Below, in pieces: positions 34,280 through 45,339 of a DNA stretch of 64,000 nt. Positions within the stretch are counted from its first letter, which is position 1. Each line of letters begins with the position of its first letter. This DNA comes from Gnetum montanum (Eukaryota; Streptophyta; Gnetopsida; Gnetales; Gnetaceae), in NCBI GenBank assembly GCA_015680685.1, contig MNCI01010863.1:213044-277043 (forward strand). The letters are read 5' to 3'. Position numbers and translations under genes: made by a program. The notes beneath the pieces are model-generated. The model saw nothing but the letters and a program-made list of their open reading frames with translations, was not told the DNA's origin and ran no database searches.

Positions 34280-36050
34280 TGGTCTCTCCAAATGCTTATA
34301 TGTTTTGTTAAGGAATGTTGGTTTGTGGAACTTTTGGATAGATCTGGCATCTTTTGATTGTAAAACATTTTATGGACAGACATGTGAATTTGAAGGATCA
34401 TGCTTTAAAGTAACATTGATCGTGTGTGTGTGCAAGACCATGTGATGCATAAATTTGTTACAGGGAGAATCATTTGGTATAACTTCTGTACAAATCTGCA
34501 TCCTTTTTTCTGTGACCTGATGTGTGGATTTTATCTTCTCGTAGCTTCGCTTTTATGTTTTAGCATCACTTTTCATCAGTGTTAAGCCTCTGCGCATTTA
34601 GGAAAGTGCAAATTTTGATAGGTTGCCAGTTGGGAAATTTTCATTTTCATTTGAGAAGATAGGTATAATATAAGCTAGAAGATATTCCCAATTCAAGCGT
34701 TTTTTTTGCGTATTCCATGCAAAAGTCATAATTCTTTCTAATATCATGATAATACCTCCATTTCTCATGTGATTGATCATATATTTTGCAATGTCATGTT
34801 TATTTGCTAATTTATCATGTCAGTGGCGGACAACCTATGTTTCAATTGTGTTGGGTCTTTATGGTGACACTGGAGTTGCGGTCTGTTAACTTTCGTAATG
34901 GACTAATACAAAGATCATACAATGTACATACGAGGATGTTTTGCAGCAGCCATAAAATAATATGCATCTAGAAGTCGGAGATCTGTAAAACTTGAAAACG
35001 TCGAGCCATATTTGTTATGGGACAGGTAATCATTATGGTATGCATTTTGTTGTATCATTGTATGAAACTTGTCCATGAAATGGCACTGAATGGAATGGTA
35101 ATACCCTTTCAATTTTCTTATACCATTTATAGTTCTTTTCTTCTTCTTTTCTAAATTTCAATGTTTGGATTTATCATCGGTTGCAGTTAATTGAGTAAAG
35201 AGAATAAATAGTGTTATAAGTAACAACTGTGAATTCTTTTTTTTGCTTTTTATTAAATTGCATGGTTTAGATTGCACCAGGGAAAACACCTCTAGGTCTT
35301 TTTTTAATTAGTCTCTCTTGGTAAAGAAAGGGAACAAATACACATGGAGAGCATGTACAAGTCCGTGAGAATTGGTGAGCAAGAGCATTAGCTTTTTCGT
35401 AATTTTCTTAACATTATAGGAATCCACTTGCAAATCGAGAGAATGGCAACTTCACATAGAGCATGCACATCTAAGTTGAGTCTAGTGGTAGCTCAAGTGA
35501 TCCAAGATTGGATAATATGCGATAAATTCAAGGGCATTTGCTTTGGAAGGTTGAAGTAATTTTTTTATATAATTAGGTTGAAGTATTTTTTTATATAATT
35601 ACCATGATGATAGCTTATTGTCATTTTGTTAGAGAAAATGAATAATGGAATAGTTGAAATGAAAAGGATTAAATTTAAGATAAATGAAAATTAAATGCAT
35701 TTTGTTGGTGAGGCATTACTCATTTGGCCACAACTCATGGGTTGTCATGTGCAATTCACAAGTTTGAACTCATACAATTAGTGTACTCTCAAAGGTTATC
35801 CTAGATATTGCTTCGAGGTCTTCACTTCTTTTATGTAGAGGATAATTGTAAGCAATATATAAGGTTGACAGTTCTCCTAGTTCTTTCCCATGGTTCAAGG
35901 ACCATGGAATACTTGGAGTTATTCTCCAATGACACTCTAACGAATGGAAAACCTCTTGGCATAGTGGATCTAAGCCAAAATGGGACTCCATCCTTTTCCC
36001 CCTCTCTACCTTTTTGTCCTCCCTCTCTACTTAGAGAACTATATGTAAGC
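34280..36050. other. 3' flank of the LRAT-domain gene to the assembly gap
   Basis: No second gene recognised. The stop-codon neighbourhood (ATGCTTTAAAGAAACACTGA, 34260-34279) has a diverged echo at 34401-34420 within the presumed 3' UTR. A 26-27-bp tandem pair (AGGTTGAAGTA...ATATAATT) lies at 35548-35600. No clear polyadenylation word stands out near the gene end. The rest is AT-rich without identifiable features. Confidence 0.5.
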
Positions 36051-36605
36051 NNNNNNNNNNNNNNNNNNNNNNNNNNNNNNNNNNNNNNNNNNNNNNNNNN
36101 NNNNNNNNNNNNNNNNNNNNNNNNNNNNNNNNNNNNNNNNNNNNNNNNNNNNNNNNNNNNNNNNNNNNNNNNNNNNNNNNNNNNNNNNNNNNNNNNNNNN
36201 NNNNNNNNNNNNNNNNNNNNNNNNNNNNNNNNNNNNNNNNNNNNNNNNNNNNNNNNNNNNNNNNNNNNNNNNNNNNNNNNNNNNNNNNNNNNNNNNNNNN
36301 NNNNNNNNNNNNNNNNNNNNNNNNNNNNNNNNNNNNNNNNNNNNNNNNNNNNNNNNNNNNNNNNNNNNNNNNNNNNNNNNNNNNNNNNNNNNNNNNNNNN
36401 NNNNNNNNNNNNNNNNNNNNNNNNNNNNNNNNNNNNNNNNNNNNNNNNNNNNNNNNNNNNNNNNNNNNNNNNNNNNNNNNNNNNNNNNNNNNNNNNNNNN
36501 NNNNNNNNNNNNNNNNNNNNNNNNNNNNNNNNNNNNNNNNNNNNNNNNNNNNNNNNNNNNNNNNNNNNNNNNNNNNNNNNNNNNNNNNNNNNNNNNNNNN
36601 NNNNN
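36051..36605. other. Assembly gap (555 unknown bases)
   Basis: An unbroken run of N. It lies between the two arms of the giant inverted repeat, so the relative orientation of the arms depends on how this gap was bridged. Confidence 1.
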
Positions 36606-36755
36606 CTCAATACTTGTTTTGGAGTTTGGAAGGATTGGTAGATGAGTGAAAGCTTAATCTCTTTTTAAATTATTATGCCCTAGCTTAAACCCAAGCCTTA
36701 CGATCTAACAAATGCGCATCTTCTTGAATAGCTAAAATTAAAATTGTTTACTTAT

Positions 36756-37650
36756 TGATGAGTAACGAGTAGTCCCTATGCCCAACCATACAAATCACAA
36801 ACATTCACACGTGATCTGGTCAAATTCCATGGACTTATTTACCTAAGTGACCAATGTTCCTAAATGTTGAACTATGTAGTTGTAAGTTGTTGTCTTCCCA
36901 ATCCACACTTGTATTAATCTGTGCATATGGTTAAGTGTAGTTGAGGCATAAAATATTTATTTTTATACTTTTTTATTATTTTATACCTTGCTTGCTAAAT
37001 GATTAAATGAATCAAGATTTAATAATTGAATTAACTAACTAATTAATTGCTTCATTAACTATCCTAACATAAAGTATCTATTTCCACTTGTTGTACACAT
37101 CCTGAATCTATATTCATGCCAATGAGTTACCAAGTGTATACTATTGGGTGCACTAAGTATCCATTGCTGGGATTACCAAGCGCTATATTATCCTCGAAGT
37201 GGTCATACTCACGTTGCTTATGAATAATAAGATTAATTACTTAATAACAAGAAAGCAAATTACATGTAAGGTAAATTGTGGAAAAGTAGAATGATGCAAG
37301 TCTAAGTGTTGCAATGGATAGAAGAAATCTCAATTTTATTACCATCCATGCAAATGTATTTATGTATAGATGTACTCGAATAAAATGTCATACAATCACT
37401 TAAATCCATGTTGCAAGCAGTTAGAGGAAAAATATTCTAACTTTCACGAAAGAAAACTACAAGAGTTTGGTTAAGCTATGATCAACAAGTGCCATAAATG
37501 CAAAAGGTATGCTCATTTATATAGACAACACTTGTGTCAACATGAATGTATTCACATGAAAGCATCATAGGATACATCGACAGGGATACATTGATGGAGT
37601 TACATCGATAGGCATGCATAGACATAGCCTGTCTTATTGATGCTTCATCA
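36756..37650 (-). mobile_element. Solo LTR, element B/D-related gypsy family
   Basis: 895 bp running on the minus strand from TGATGAAGCATC (37650) to CTACTCGTTACTCATCA (36756), with a perfect 5-bp target duplication CTTAT at 36751-36755 and 37651-37655. The minus-strand U3 has CATCGA/TCGATG words (37640-37565) and a TATATAAAT box at 37523-37515. No internal region is attached, so it is a recombination-derived solo LTR. It fixes the family termini as TGATGA...TCATCA. Confidence 0.92.
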
Positions 37651-37655
37651 CTTAT

Positions 37656-39185
37656 GATAGTAAAAAAAGAAAAAAGAAACAAACTACTTATAACTTATGC
37701 TAAGAAAGCAAATAAGAGAGAATTTTCGAGTAAAAGATTACATAGAATTGCTAAAATGGAAAGCAAATTGCATTGCATAATGCATTGCTCAAGATGATGT
37801 TTGAATGCATCTTCTTAGAAATAGACTTATGCAAGGAAAACTCAAAAATGATAATAGTTGATCTTCTAATAACTTTCTTTACTATTTTCTTCTTCCTTAA
37901 GCCATTTCTATTCTTAGAAAGATTCTCACATGCTTAAATAGATTCAAAAGACATGGTAGATGCTTAGTAAGTATTGGAATAACTATCATATTATAATTTC
38001 AAAAATATGCTTAAGTAAATTAGTCCATGATGACTTCCTTTTAATAAAGGGGCTTGGGCTCCTCATTCATCTAGATTGCACACCACTTAGGGCAAATTAG
38101 GAATTCCTGTAGTTTCTTATTTACTTATTCATGATATATGTATTACATGGAAGGAGGCTTCTAGCCTTTATGATTTGAATATAATAAGAAGAAAAACTTT
38201 TGAAAAATTAATTTTTGATCTTAATAATTTATTTAAAGTTGACTATAGTTTGCATCAAGCTTTTCTAGATATTTTTTGGAAAGATGATAAATCTATTTTT
38301 CCTTTTAATTCCACAGTTACATATGAGATAAGTACCAAGAATGATCTTATCTATAACAAATTTAATAAGGTTTAGAGAATGTTATTATCATCACAATTTT
38401 GGATTAGAAAAATGAGAGATATTTGGAAAGCTTTCACTCATCTAAAAATTCAAATTTTAAATATTCCTATTGATATTCTTCAATACATGGCAATTGTTTC
38501 CTATTGATGTCCTCTTCCTAGAAGTCAAAACTCATTTTCTCATGTTTCTTGAATGACCAGTTACATAGCATGCTTAAAAATGAACATCTATAATTTGCAA
38601 CAACCTTCAATCAAACATCAATGATATCATTCTTAGTGATCAACTTACTTTGTTTACTTATGTGCTATGTATTTTGATGTATCTTTAGTCATTTATTCTA
38701 TATTTTATTTAGAGTCTTCTTTGTTGAATTATTTTCGAGTACTAAGAATATAACTATGATTTCTCTTCAAGAGTTAAACATTAGATTCTCAAAGATGTTT
38801 TTTAGTTACAACTTTAAGGAGGAAAGCTTTCAATGAAGGCTAAATAATATAAATTTCCTTTTGTTTTGTGGACACAAGTTGGTAAAATTATTAGTTTATG
38901 TTGCAATTTGTTTCTTATTTCTATATATTTCATTTAGTTTTCTTTGGAGAGTATTTTTCTTCTCTTTATAAGAAACCCTTTGCTAAGAAGCAAAAACTCA
39001 AGGATAGCGCTTTTAAACAAGGATAAGACTTGATCCTTTTGCTACCTAGAGAGCAAATTTTTCAGTTTTAGTTATAAGGATAAAAACTTGAAAAGGCATT
39101 TCCAAATCATTGGGCTTTATCTTTGAACTCTTTATATGTTGAATTTTCTGTTGTACTATGTATTTTTTAATTATTATTCCATTTT
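37656..39185 (+). mobile_element. LINE-like remnant, plus-strand copy
   Basis: Nucleotide-level match, inverted, to 39881-41422. Landmarks: GCTAAGAAAGCAAATAAGAG (37705) versus the KKHRKGF-coding segment of the other copy, GGCTTGGGCTCC (38050), CAATTTTGGATTAGAAAAATGA (around 38395) and AAGAAACCCTTTGCTAAG (38970). Translated pieces include FWIRKMRDIWKAFTHLKIQI. Stops and indels abound. It corresponds to the C-terminal RT extension and zinc-knuckle region plus 3' tail of a plant LINE, with the 5' part absent and the solo LTR adjoining. Confidence 0.55.
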
Positions 39186-39189
39186 TTTT

Positions 39190-39858
39190 AGGTCCAACAT
39201 CCCCCCTAAAATGGAAAGTAAATTATACATAGGGATTGTTGAAATTAAAACTTTGACTATTGCACCCAAAAAAATATTGATAATAAGCAAAGAAAATTTA
39301 CAGTACATCACACGCTTAACACTCAATAGACATCATTGAAAAACATATATGAAAAGAACTATCTATGTAGGTATATAGCCTTACCATTGATACTTTAAAA
39401 AAATAAGTGAAGAAAATTAATTGTTAGGAGGAAGGAAGGCTGCAATCATAACAAAATTTACATCACTCTTTAACATCCATGCTTGAACTTAAAATAGTAA
39501 AAGGATTTGAGAGAGAGAGAGACAGTTGTGGCTTAATATTAATATTTGTATCAAAGTAAGAAAGTCGTAGCACTTGTGGTGATGGTGGGAAGGGGGAAGA
39601 GTCAAGGGAGGGATGTCAAACCATTAAAAAATGAATAATAATATTTAAAAAATTCAAAGTACACTAGATCATTGAAGAGAGATTTTAAATAAAAAGCTTA
39701 TTTAATGTTAATCTTTTCATGGAATATCCAATTTCGTATCCTAGAGGAAAGGTTTTTTAGGATTGGTGATAATGATGAAAACCTAAAAGGGTATCTCCAA
39801 AACTATTAAGCTTTTCCTTTTTGTTGATTTGGAGTTTCTCTTCTTTGCAATATTTCTT
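39190..39858 (+). other. Dispersed repeat copy and a third LINE 3'-tail fragment
   Basis: 39280-39510 resembles 28560-28820. 39716-39825 resembles the LINE tails (words GATGAAAACCTAAAAGG and AACTATTAAGCTTTTCCTTT). A TA dinucleotide run follows at 39859-39880. Words of the form GGTCCAACAYCCC at 39190 and 39881 flank this stretch. Confidence 0.4.
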
Positions 39859-39880
39859 TATATATATATATATATATATA

Positions 39881-41422
39881 GGGTCCAACACCCTTAAAGA
39901 AAAAGCCTAATAGTTTTGTGAATGCCTTTTTAGGTTTCATCCTTACCACCAATCTTGCAAAATGCCCCCATTGGGGTAGGAAATGGATTAGGCCAAGCAT
40001 CCTCATAGGTTTTCACTTATTACTAAAGGGTTTCTTCTAAAGAAAAGGAGAAAACTCTCTTTAAAGACAAAAGAATACATCAATAAAAAATAATTAGCAA
40101 ATGGCAACAAAAGTTGAAAGCTTTCCATCCTTGAGCCTCCAAAATAAAAAAAAAATTAATATTGTAGAAAATAAATTAATTATTTAGCTTTCATTGAAAG
40201 ATTTTTTGCTTGAAGCTATAGCTAAAAAGCAACATCTTTAAGAATTTAGTATTTAACTCCCAAAGAAAGATCATAATTATGCTCTTGCTACTAAAAATAA
40301 CTGCACACCAAAGCTTCCAAATAAAGTAGAGAATAAGCGATTGAAGAATTTCCAAATGCAAAGAAAGATGGTAGACAAAGCAAGCTAATCTCTATGAATA
40401 ACTTCATTGATGTTTGCTTGAAACTTCTTGCAAATTCTAGATATCCATTTCTAAGCAGGCTAAGAAATAGGACACTCAAAAAAATATGAGAAAATGAGTC
40501 TTCACTTCTATAAAGAGGATATTGAGAAAAAAACATCCCATATATTTAAGATGAGTGTTGATAGGAAGACCTTGATGAATAAAACACCATAAAAAATATA
40601 AATTTTAGAAAATGTAGAAGCTTTCTAAATATCTTTCATTTTCCTTATCCAAAAGTGTGATGATAATTATATATTCTAGACCTTATCGAATTTTTTATTT
40701 ATAAAATCATTTTTTGTAATAATTTCATAAGCAACTTTCAAATTAAAAGATAAAATAGATCTATCCTTCAAAAATTATCTAGAAAAGCTTGATGTAAACT
40801 ATTGTCAACTTTAAATAAATTCTCAAGATTAGAAATTAAATTTTCAAAATTCTTTTTTCCTCTTTCTATTCAAAGCATAGAGGTTAGAAGCTTCATTCCA
40901 TGCAATTCATCTACCATACGTACATAGACAATAAACTATAGTGATACTAAAATTTCTCCAAGTGGTACATACTCTAGATGAATTAGTAGCCCAAGCTCCT
41001 TCATTAAAAGGAAACCACCATGGGCTAATTTGCTTAGCATATCTTTTCAAACTACAATATGATTGTAATTCTAATATTTACTAAGCTTGCACCATGTCTT
41101 CAAAATTTGTTTAAGAATTGAAGAACTAAGAAGTAAAATGACCTGAGGAAAAAGAGGGTTATGAAGAAAGTTAGTAGAAGATCAACTGTTTTCATTCTTA
41201 GGTTTTCCTTGCATAAGTTTATTTCTTAAAGGAAACATCCAAACATTTTCTTCATTAATGTACTTTGCAATTCATTTTGCTATAAGAAAAATTCCTTGGT
41301 TATATTAATTAATGAGGCTAAGTCATCCATCTTTCTTACTACTAGTGCAAATATCCTAAGCAACTCTAGAAAAACCTTTTCTATGTTTCTTAGCAAACCA
41401 AAGAAATTAATAAATAATATGA
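39881..41422 (-). mobile_element. LINE-like remnant, minus-strand copy
   Basis: From 41415 down, one frame with stops reads FLWFAKKHRKGFSRVA, DICTSSKKDG, LSLIN, YINEENVWMFPLRNKLMQGK: the segment after RT in plant LINEs (FLWxG...IxWxxxCxPKxxGGLGLxxL). Further on it reads YGVLFIKVFLSTLIL and YPLYRSEDSFSHIFL, resembling the zf-RVT CPLCxxxxEtxxHIf motif with Cys lost. Element D's LTR abuts the 5' end at 41423. RT itself is not present. Confidence 0.65.
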
Positions 41423-42292
41423 TGATGAGACGCGATTCGCATGAGCCACGATATCGCATCATCCCCTGCGGTGTCGCGTACACAATATCGCGGTCCGCCG
41501 CCATATCTATAAATAAGAGGCGGCACTCCCCTTATTTTCCATCCTGAGTTAGAAGTAGGGAAACTTTGTCAATTTGATCACTCCAGAGATAGAATATTTT
41601 CCATGTGCCCACAGTAGGAGTCCTAAAAGTGCACAAATCTTTATTTGAGCAACATTGTACCTGAACACAAGTTGTGTACGGCAATAAAGATGAGCTTCTT
41701 GGATAAACCTTGCAGTGCATGGAATAGGATTTTATTTATTGTTTCTCTCTCACCCTTAAACTTCTAGAATGCGGAATGAGTACGACTTGATTACGAGCAT
41801 TTAAGGATGTGTACGGATAGTCAAGGAATCGGCTGCTCATCGCACTTAGGCTAGATAGATTCTCTCAATCCTTTCCTCCTAGTTAAGTGCCTCAGTACGA
41901 CCACTTCGAGCACGTGCGTTACGCACGGTGATCCCAGCAACGATTAGCGTTTGGTAGCCGAGGTTGCATTGGTTCAAGGTGTGTACGGTAAGTGGGAATG
42001 GATGCTGATGCTAGTTAATTTTAGACTTAGTTCATTAGTTAGAGTTAGTTAGTTTCTTAGCCCTTCACCTCAATAGCATAGGAGAAAAACATAAAAAGAT
42101 ATAAAAATCATATACCTCAGACTTACTTAACCATACACCGTGACAACCACAAGTAAGTTTGGGAAGACAACGAATGATTAACCCCAAGTGTTCCATGGGG
42201 CGTGTAGGCACTTAGTCTGCGGAGTTCGACCAGATCATGCGTGCTACGCTCATTTCGTATGGTTGAGTGTAGGGGTACCTCGCCACTCATCA
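41423..42292 (+). repeat. 5' LTR of element D
   Basis: 870 bp, TGATGAGACGCG to GCCACTCATCA. U3 has CG-rich dyads (ACGATATCGC, AATATCGCGG) and TATAAATA at 41508-41515. R/U5 words are shared with B (GGTTGAGTGTAGGGGTACCT, 42261-42280). Confidence 0.88.
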
Positions 42293-42293
42293 T

Positions 42294-42312
42294 TGGCACC
42301 ATTGCCGGGGAC
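42294..42312 (+). other. Primer-binding site of element D (tRNA-Asp type)
   Basis: TGGCACCATTGCCGGGGAC, two bases after the LTR end. It matches the complement of the tRNA-Asp 3' end except for two G-to-A changes (GGCGCC to GGCACC, CGTTG to CATTG). Confidence 0.85.
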
Positions 42313-42434
42313 TAAGTGTTTGTGCGCTGAATAGAACATAAAGGATATCACTCACATCGTTGGGAGCCTAAACGAACCGTCGGGTTAATTAACAGAAAAA
42401 TTTTATAATAGTGAAATTTAGCACACTAATAACA

Positions 42435-44990
42435 ATGTCTTCTTCTCATAAGAGCAACTCACCACCTAAGGACCATACATGAGAAATTCGGCAACATAAA
42501 ACACATAGCCGAAATCAGCCAAGTCCTAAACAATACAAGATAGTTTATACTCATCTTGATGAGTATATTCCAAACTTTACCTTTATCCTCCATCAAGATG
42601 AACGGCTGCTATGAAGAGATTTGCAAGGTAACATTGTGTTACCCCTAGATCGATCAGTCTCTCACATGCTTTTCCATGCCTTGGCACAGATAGGCATGAC
42701 TGAATTATATGTTGAATACGTTGTGGAAGACTTTGATATGAGGGATTATCATCCCACAGAAGCACAACGTATGAGGGACTCAAGGCAGGAGAGCCAACAT
42801 ACACTTTTGAAGGGCAAAGGCCCGCATGTCCTTAGTGAAATAGGAGATGAGGAACCCCTTATAACGGGTTCTTTAGCAAATGATGTTCCCCCTCCTAACG
42901 ATGGTGAGAAGGAAGGGTATCAGAACCTACGATCAACGATACATAACCATGGTTCTAATGCCTGTGAACACCAACTGTTCATAGAGGGAACAACCACCCA
43001 TGCTAAGGATGGGCACTTAGATCGTCACCATGATCAAGGCCATAGCAGTCGAAGAGAAGGAAAAAAACATCGTCATGGCAATGGTTCCCCTTCTTCTTCC
43101 CCTTCTTCACATCACTCACCCTCTCCTTCCACATCTGGGAGTAGCCATCATGAACACAACGAAGAGGATAAAGGTAGACAAAACGAGAGACCTTGACGAG
43201 AAAGTCGAGAGAGAGGAAAAGGGCAAGAATGTAGAGAGAGTAGGGAACAACACATACATCATAGGCATCATGAAAGAGATGATCATGACGAGCCCCTACT
43301 CGCAACTCGAAGTATGCTTGATATAATAGAGGCAGTTAGGATTCCCACAAGGCATTTAAAGGATAGTCGGATCAAACATTTAGACATGAACAATATCCCA
43401 CAATTTGAAGGGGGATACAATGAAAATCCGCAAAATCATTTACAGGCATTCCACGATGCCTGTGCCTTGTAGAATATAGAAAATGAGTGGCAAAAACTTA
43501 AGTTGTTCCCAAGGATACTCACCAAAGAAGTAGAGAGTTGGTACTGGTCCTTAGAACCGGAAACCATCAGGAGGTGGAGTACGATGCTAGAACTGTTCAA
43601 CGATAAGTATTAGACGTACTCCAAAGTGTCCAATTTGCGTAAGTAGATCCAAGGCTGGAAGCAAGGTACTCATGAACCCTTGGATGCTGCCATGGCCCGC
43701 TACTACACATTGTTACATCGTTGCCTAGGCCATGGGTACGTTCAGCGGGATCAACTTCGCCACATTGTGGATGGGCTAAGGCATGAAATGAGAAAAACCC
43801 TTGGGACTTATGCCCAAGGGAGACTCTCACAACTTAGATCCCATGAGGTACATTGCTTGTTGGAGCAAGTAGCAAAAGAAGAAAGTGAGCTATGAAAAAG
43901 GGAAAGTGTAGAACAATACAACCATGATCCCTCTCTTCGAAAGAAGGGAGTGAAATTTTTTGATGAAGAGGATGAGTCACCAATCGAAGAGTTGGTGAAC
44001 AGAAAGACCTTACCGCTTCAAAAGTTAACAACAAAAATAACGGCTAAGGTAGATGACGTATGGAGTTCCTTAGACTCTAAAATTGAAACTATCTTAAAAA
44101 TTGTAGAAGAGTCTAAGGTAGAACAAAGTAGTGAGCAAGGTAAGACAAAGTGGAGAGATTTAGGCCTTGCACATAACAAGGGTAAGGGGAAAATCACTAA
44201 CTCCGATGGGGTTGTGGAATCAGACACAGACGATGACAATGGATGTGAGATCTGCCACTATGACCATCCTAAGGGATGTTGTCCAATTATCTCACATCTA
44301 CAAGAGTCTGGGGTGTGTGCGCTTAATCCAAGACTCAACCAACGACAAACACCCCAAAGGTTACCTTATCCACAAGGTAATCCAAGGTAGTTCCACCAAC
44401 CCTTAACATATTTTCCAAGTGGAACTCCACCACAACCCATCAGACAGCATCAGCAGTGGCAATACCCATAGTTATGGGGGATGCCATCGTCGAAACATCA
44501 GTACCCTTACCGGTAACCTGACCCTTATGGATATTATGTGCAGCAGCCGATTTCTCCAAGTGACTCTATGAGTCACTCAACTCCCCACCGTCACTACCAA
44601 GTTCAGGAATACTTTAGAAAGACTCCTTCTCCTCTGGGAGACACTCCATACCCACACCGCCCTCCAAATCCATCCGCACCTCTTCCATAAGTAGTTCCCG
44701 TAACACCTCCTGCTTCAACAATGTAAGGGAAACTTCCTACCCAACCATAGTAACATCACGCTGCGAGAGCTGTAAATATTCAACCTGCTGTTGGTTCTAA
44801 CAAGTGTAAAAAGAGAAGATCCTTCTTTAGAACCAAAAGCCCAGACAAACTCTTGCAACAACAAGCGGTGGGACCCATGTACATTCCTCCACCATCTAAC
44901 ACTTCGGAGCACCCTCCAGTCCAACAGAGCTTAACGCATACGGTTATGTTAATGCATACCGTAACCGACTAGATCAAGGTAGGCCACCTT
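42435..44990 (+). pseudogene. gag: Element D gag, one frame with 15 stops and no frameshift
   Basis: ATG 42435 (MSSSHKSNSPPKD) opens a frame that stays in register for over 900 codons into protease. Segments: YKIVYTHLDEYIPNF, LYVEYVVEDFDMRDYHPTEA, a Ser/His/Arg-rich linker, LDMNNIPQFEGGYNENPQNH, then IRRWSTMLELFNDKY (the retrotransposon gag domain). Next come LRHIVDGLRHEMRKTLGTY and LPLQKLTTKITAKVDDVWSS, and the compact knuckle CEICHYDHPKGCCP with HLQES (44241-44300). Stops lie at 42480, 42612, 43194, 43470, 43611, 43644, 43893, 44388, 44469, 44514, 44688, 44724, 44748, 44751 and 44970. This is the reference gag for reading the more damaged A and B copies. Confidence 0.9.
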
Positions 44991-45171
44991 CCCAAGAAAT
45001 TAATTGACTCTGGGAGTCCCTTAATCTATTTACAAGTCACTAGAAATAAACCACATAGGGCTCTTCTTAACTTAGGTTCTGGAGTTAATTTAATATCACG
45101 AGAGATGTATCACGCCTAGAACCTACCCCAACTTAAGAAGAGCAACATTCAACTAAAGCTGGCAGACCAGT
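44991..45171 (+). pseudogene. pol: Element D protease, truncated
   Basis: Reads LIDSGSPLIYLQVT, then RALLNLGSGVNLISREMYHA, a stop at 45117, and NLPQLKKSNIQLKLADQ, then ends at the junction. The catalytic DSG is NLG: both substitutions fit single transitions. About half the domain is missing. Confidence 0.82.
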
Positions 45172-45285
45172 TGATGAGTGGTGAGGTACCCCTACACTCA
45201 ACCATACAAAACGAGGGTAGGATATGTTTCTTTTGATATCGCAGGGGACGATGTGATATCGTGGCACATATTAGATTCAAAATAA
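45172..45285 (-). mobile_element. LTR fragment in inverted orientation at the D truncation point
   Basis: Starts TGATGAGTGGTGAGGTACCC, the reverse complement of a family LTR end. After about 45 bp it jumps to a U3-like segment (GATATCGCAGGGGACGATG and GATATCGTGG, complementary to the start of the D LTR at 41446-41475). So this is an internally deleted, reversed LTR piece, showing at least two joins between element D and the right arm. Confidence 0.75.
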
Positions 45286-45339
45286 ACAAGTGAGAGTCGA
45301 GTACCTTTCTTTTCAAGACATTTATGATATTTAGACATG

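Larger units (their letters stand above)
41423..45171 (+). mobile_element. Gypsy element D, truncated (LTR, gag, start of protease)
   Basis: Same superfamily as A and B, but with more intact CpG (CGCGATTCGC, ATATCGCGGTCCGCCGCC) and no frameshifts, so probably younger or under different methylation history. The 5' LTR is 41423-42292, the primer site 42294-42312, gag-protease from 42435. It stops abruptly at 45171 in mid-protease and joins an LTR fragment in opposite orientation. RT, integrase and 3' LTR are missing. Confidence 0.88.

Noticed and set aside
33658-34401. 247-codon open frame on the minus strand across the LRAT exon
   Set aside because: It is the antisense shadow of the coding exon and its 45-bp repeats; the repetitive protein mirrors the sense repeats, and the plus frame has clear homology, splice sites and catalytic residues.
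35485-35775. Possible tRNA-derived SINE (GTGGTAGCTCAAGTG and GTTTGAACTC words)
   Set aside because: The A-box-like and B-box-like words are about 260 bp apart, far beyond polymerase III spacing, and no tail or target duplication was seen.
35808-36641. Open frames of about 260-277 codons at 35808-36641
   Set aside because: They exist only because the run of N contains no stops.
38175-38375. 66-codon plus-strand frame as a separate gene
   Set aside because: It lies within the LINE-like remnant and continues the same degraded frame past a stop (FWIRKMRDIWKAF).
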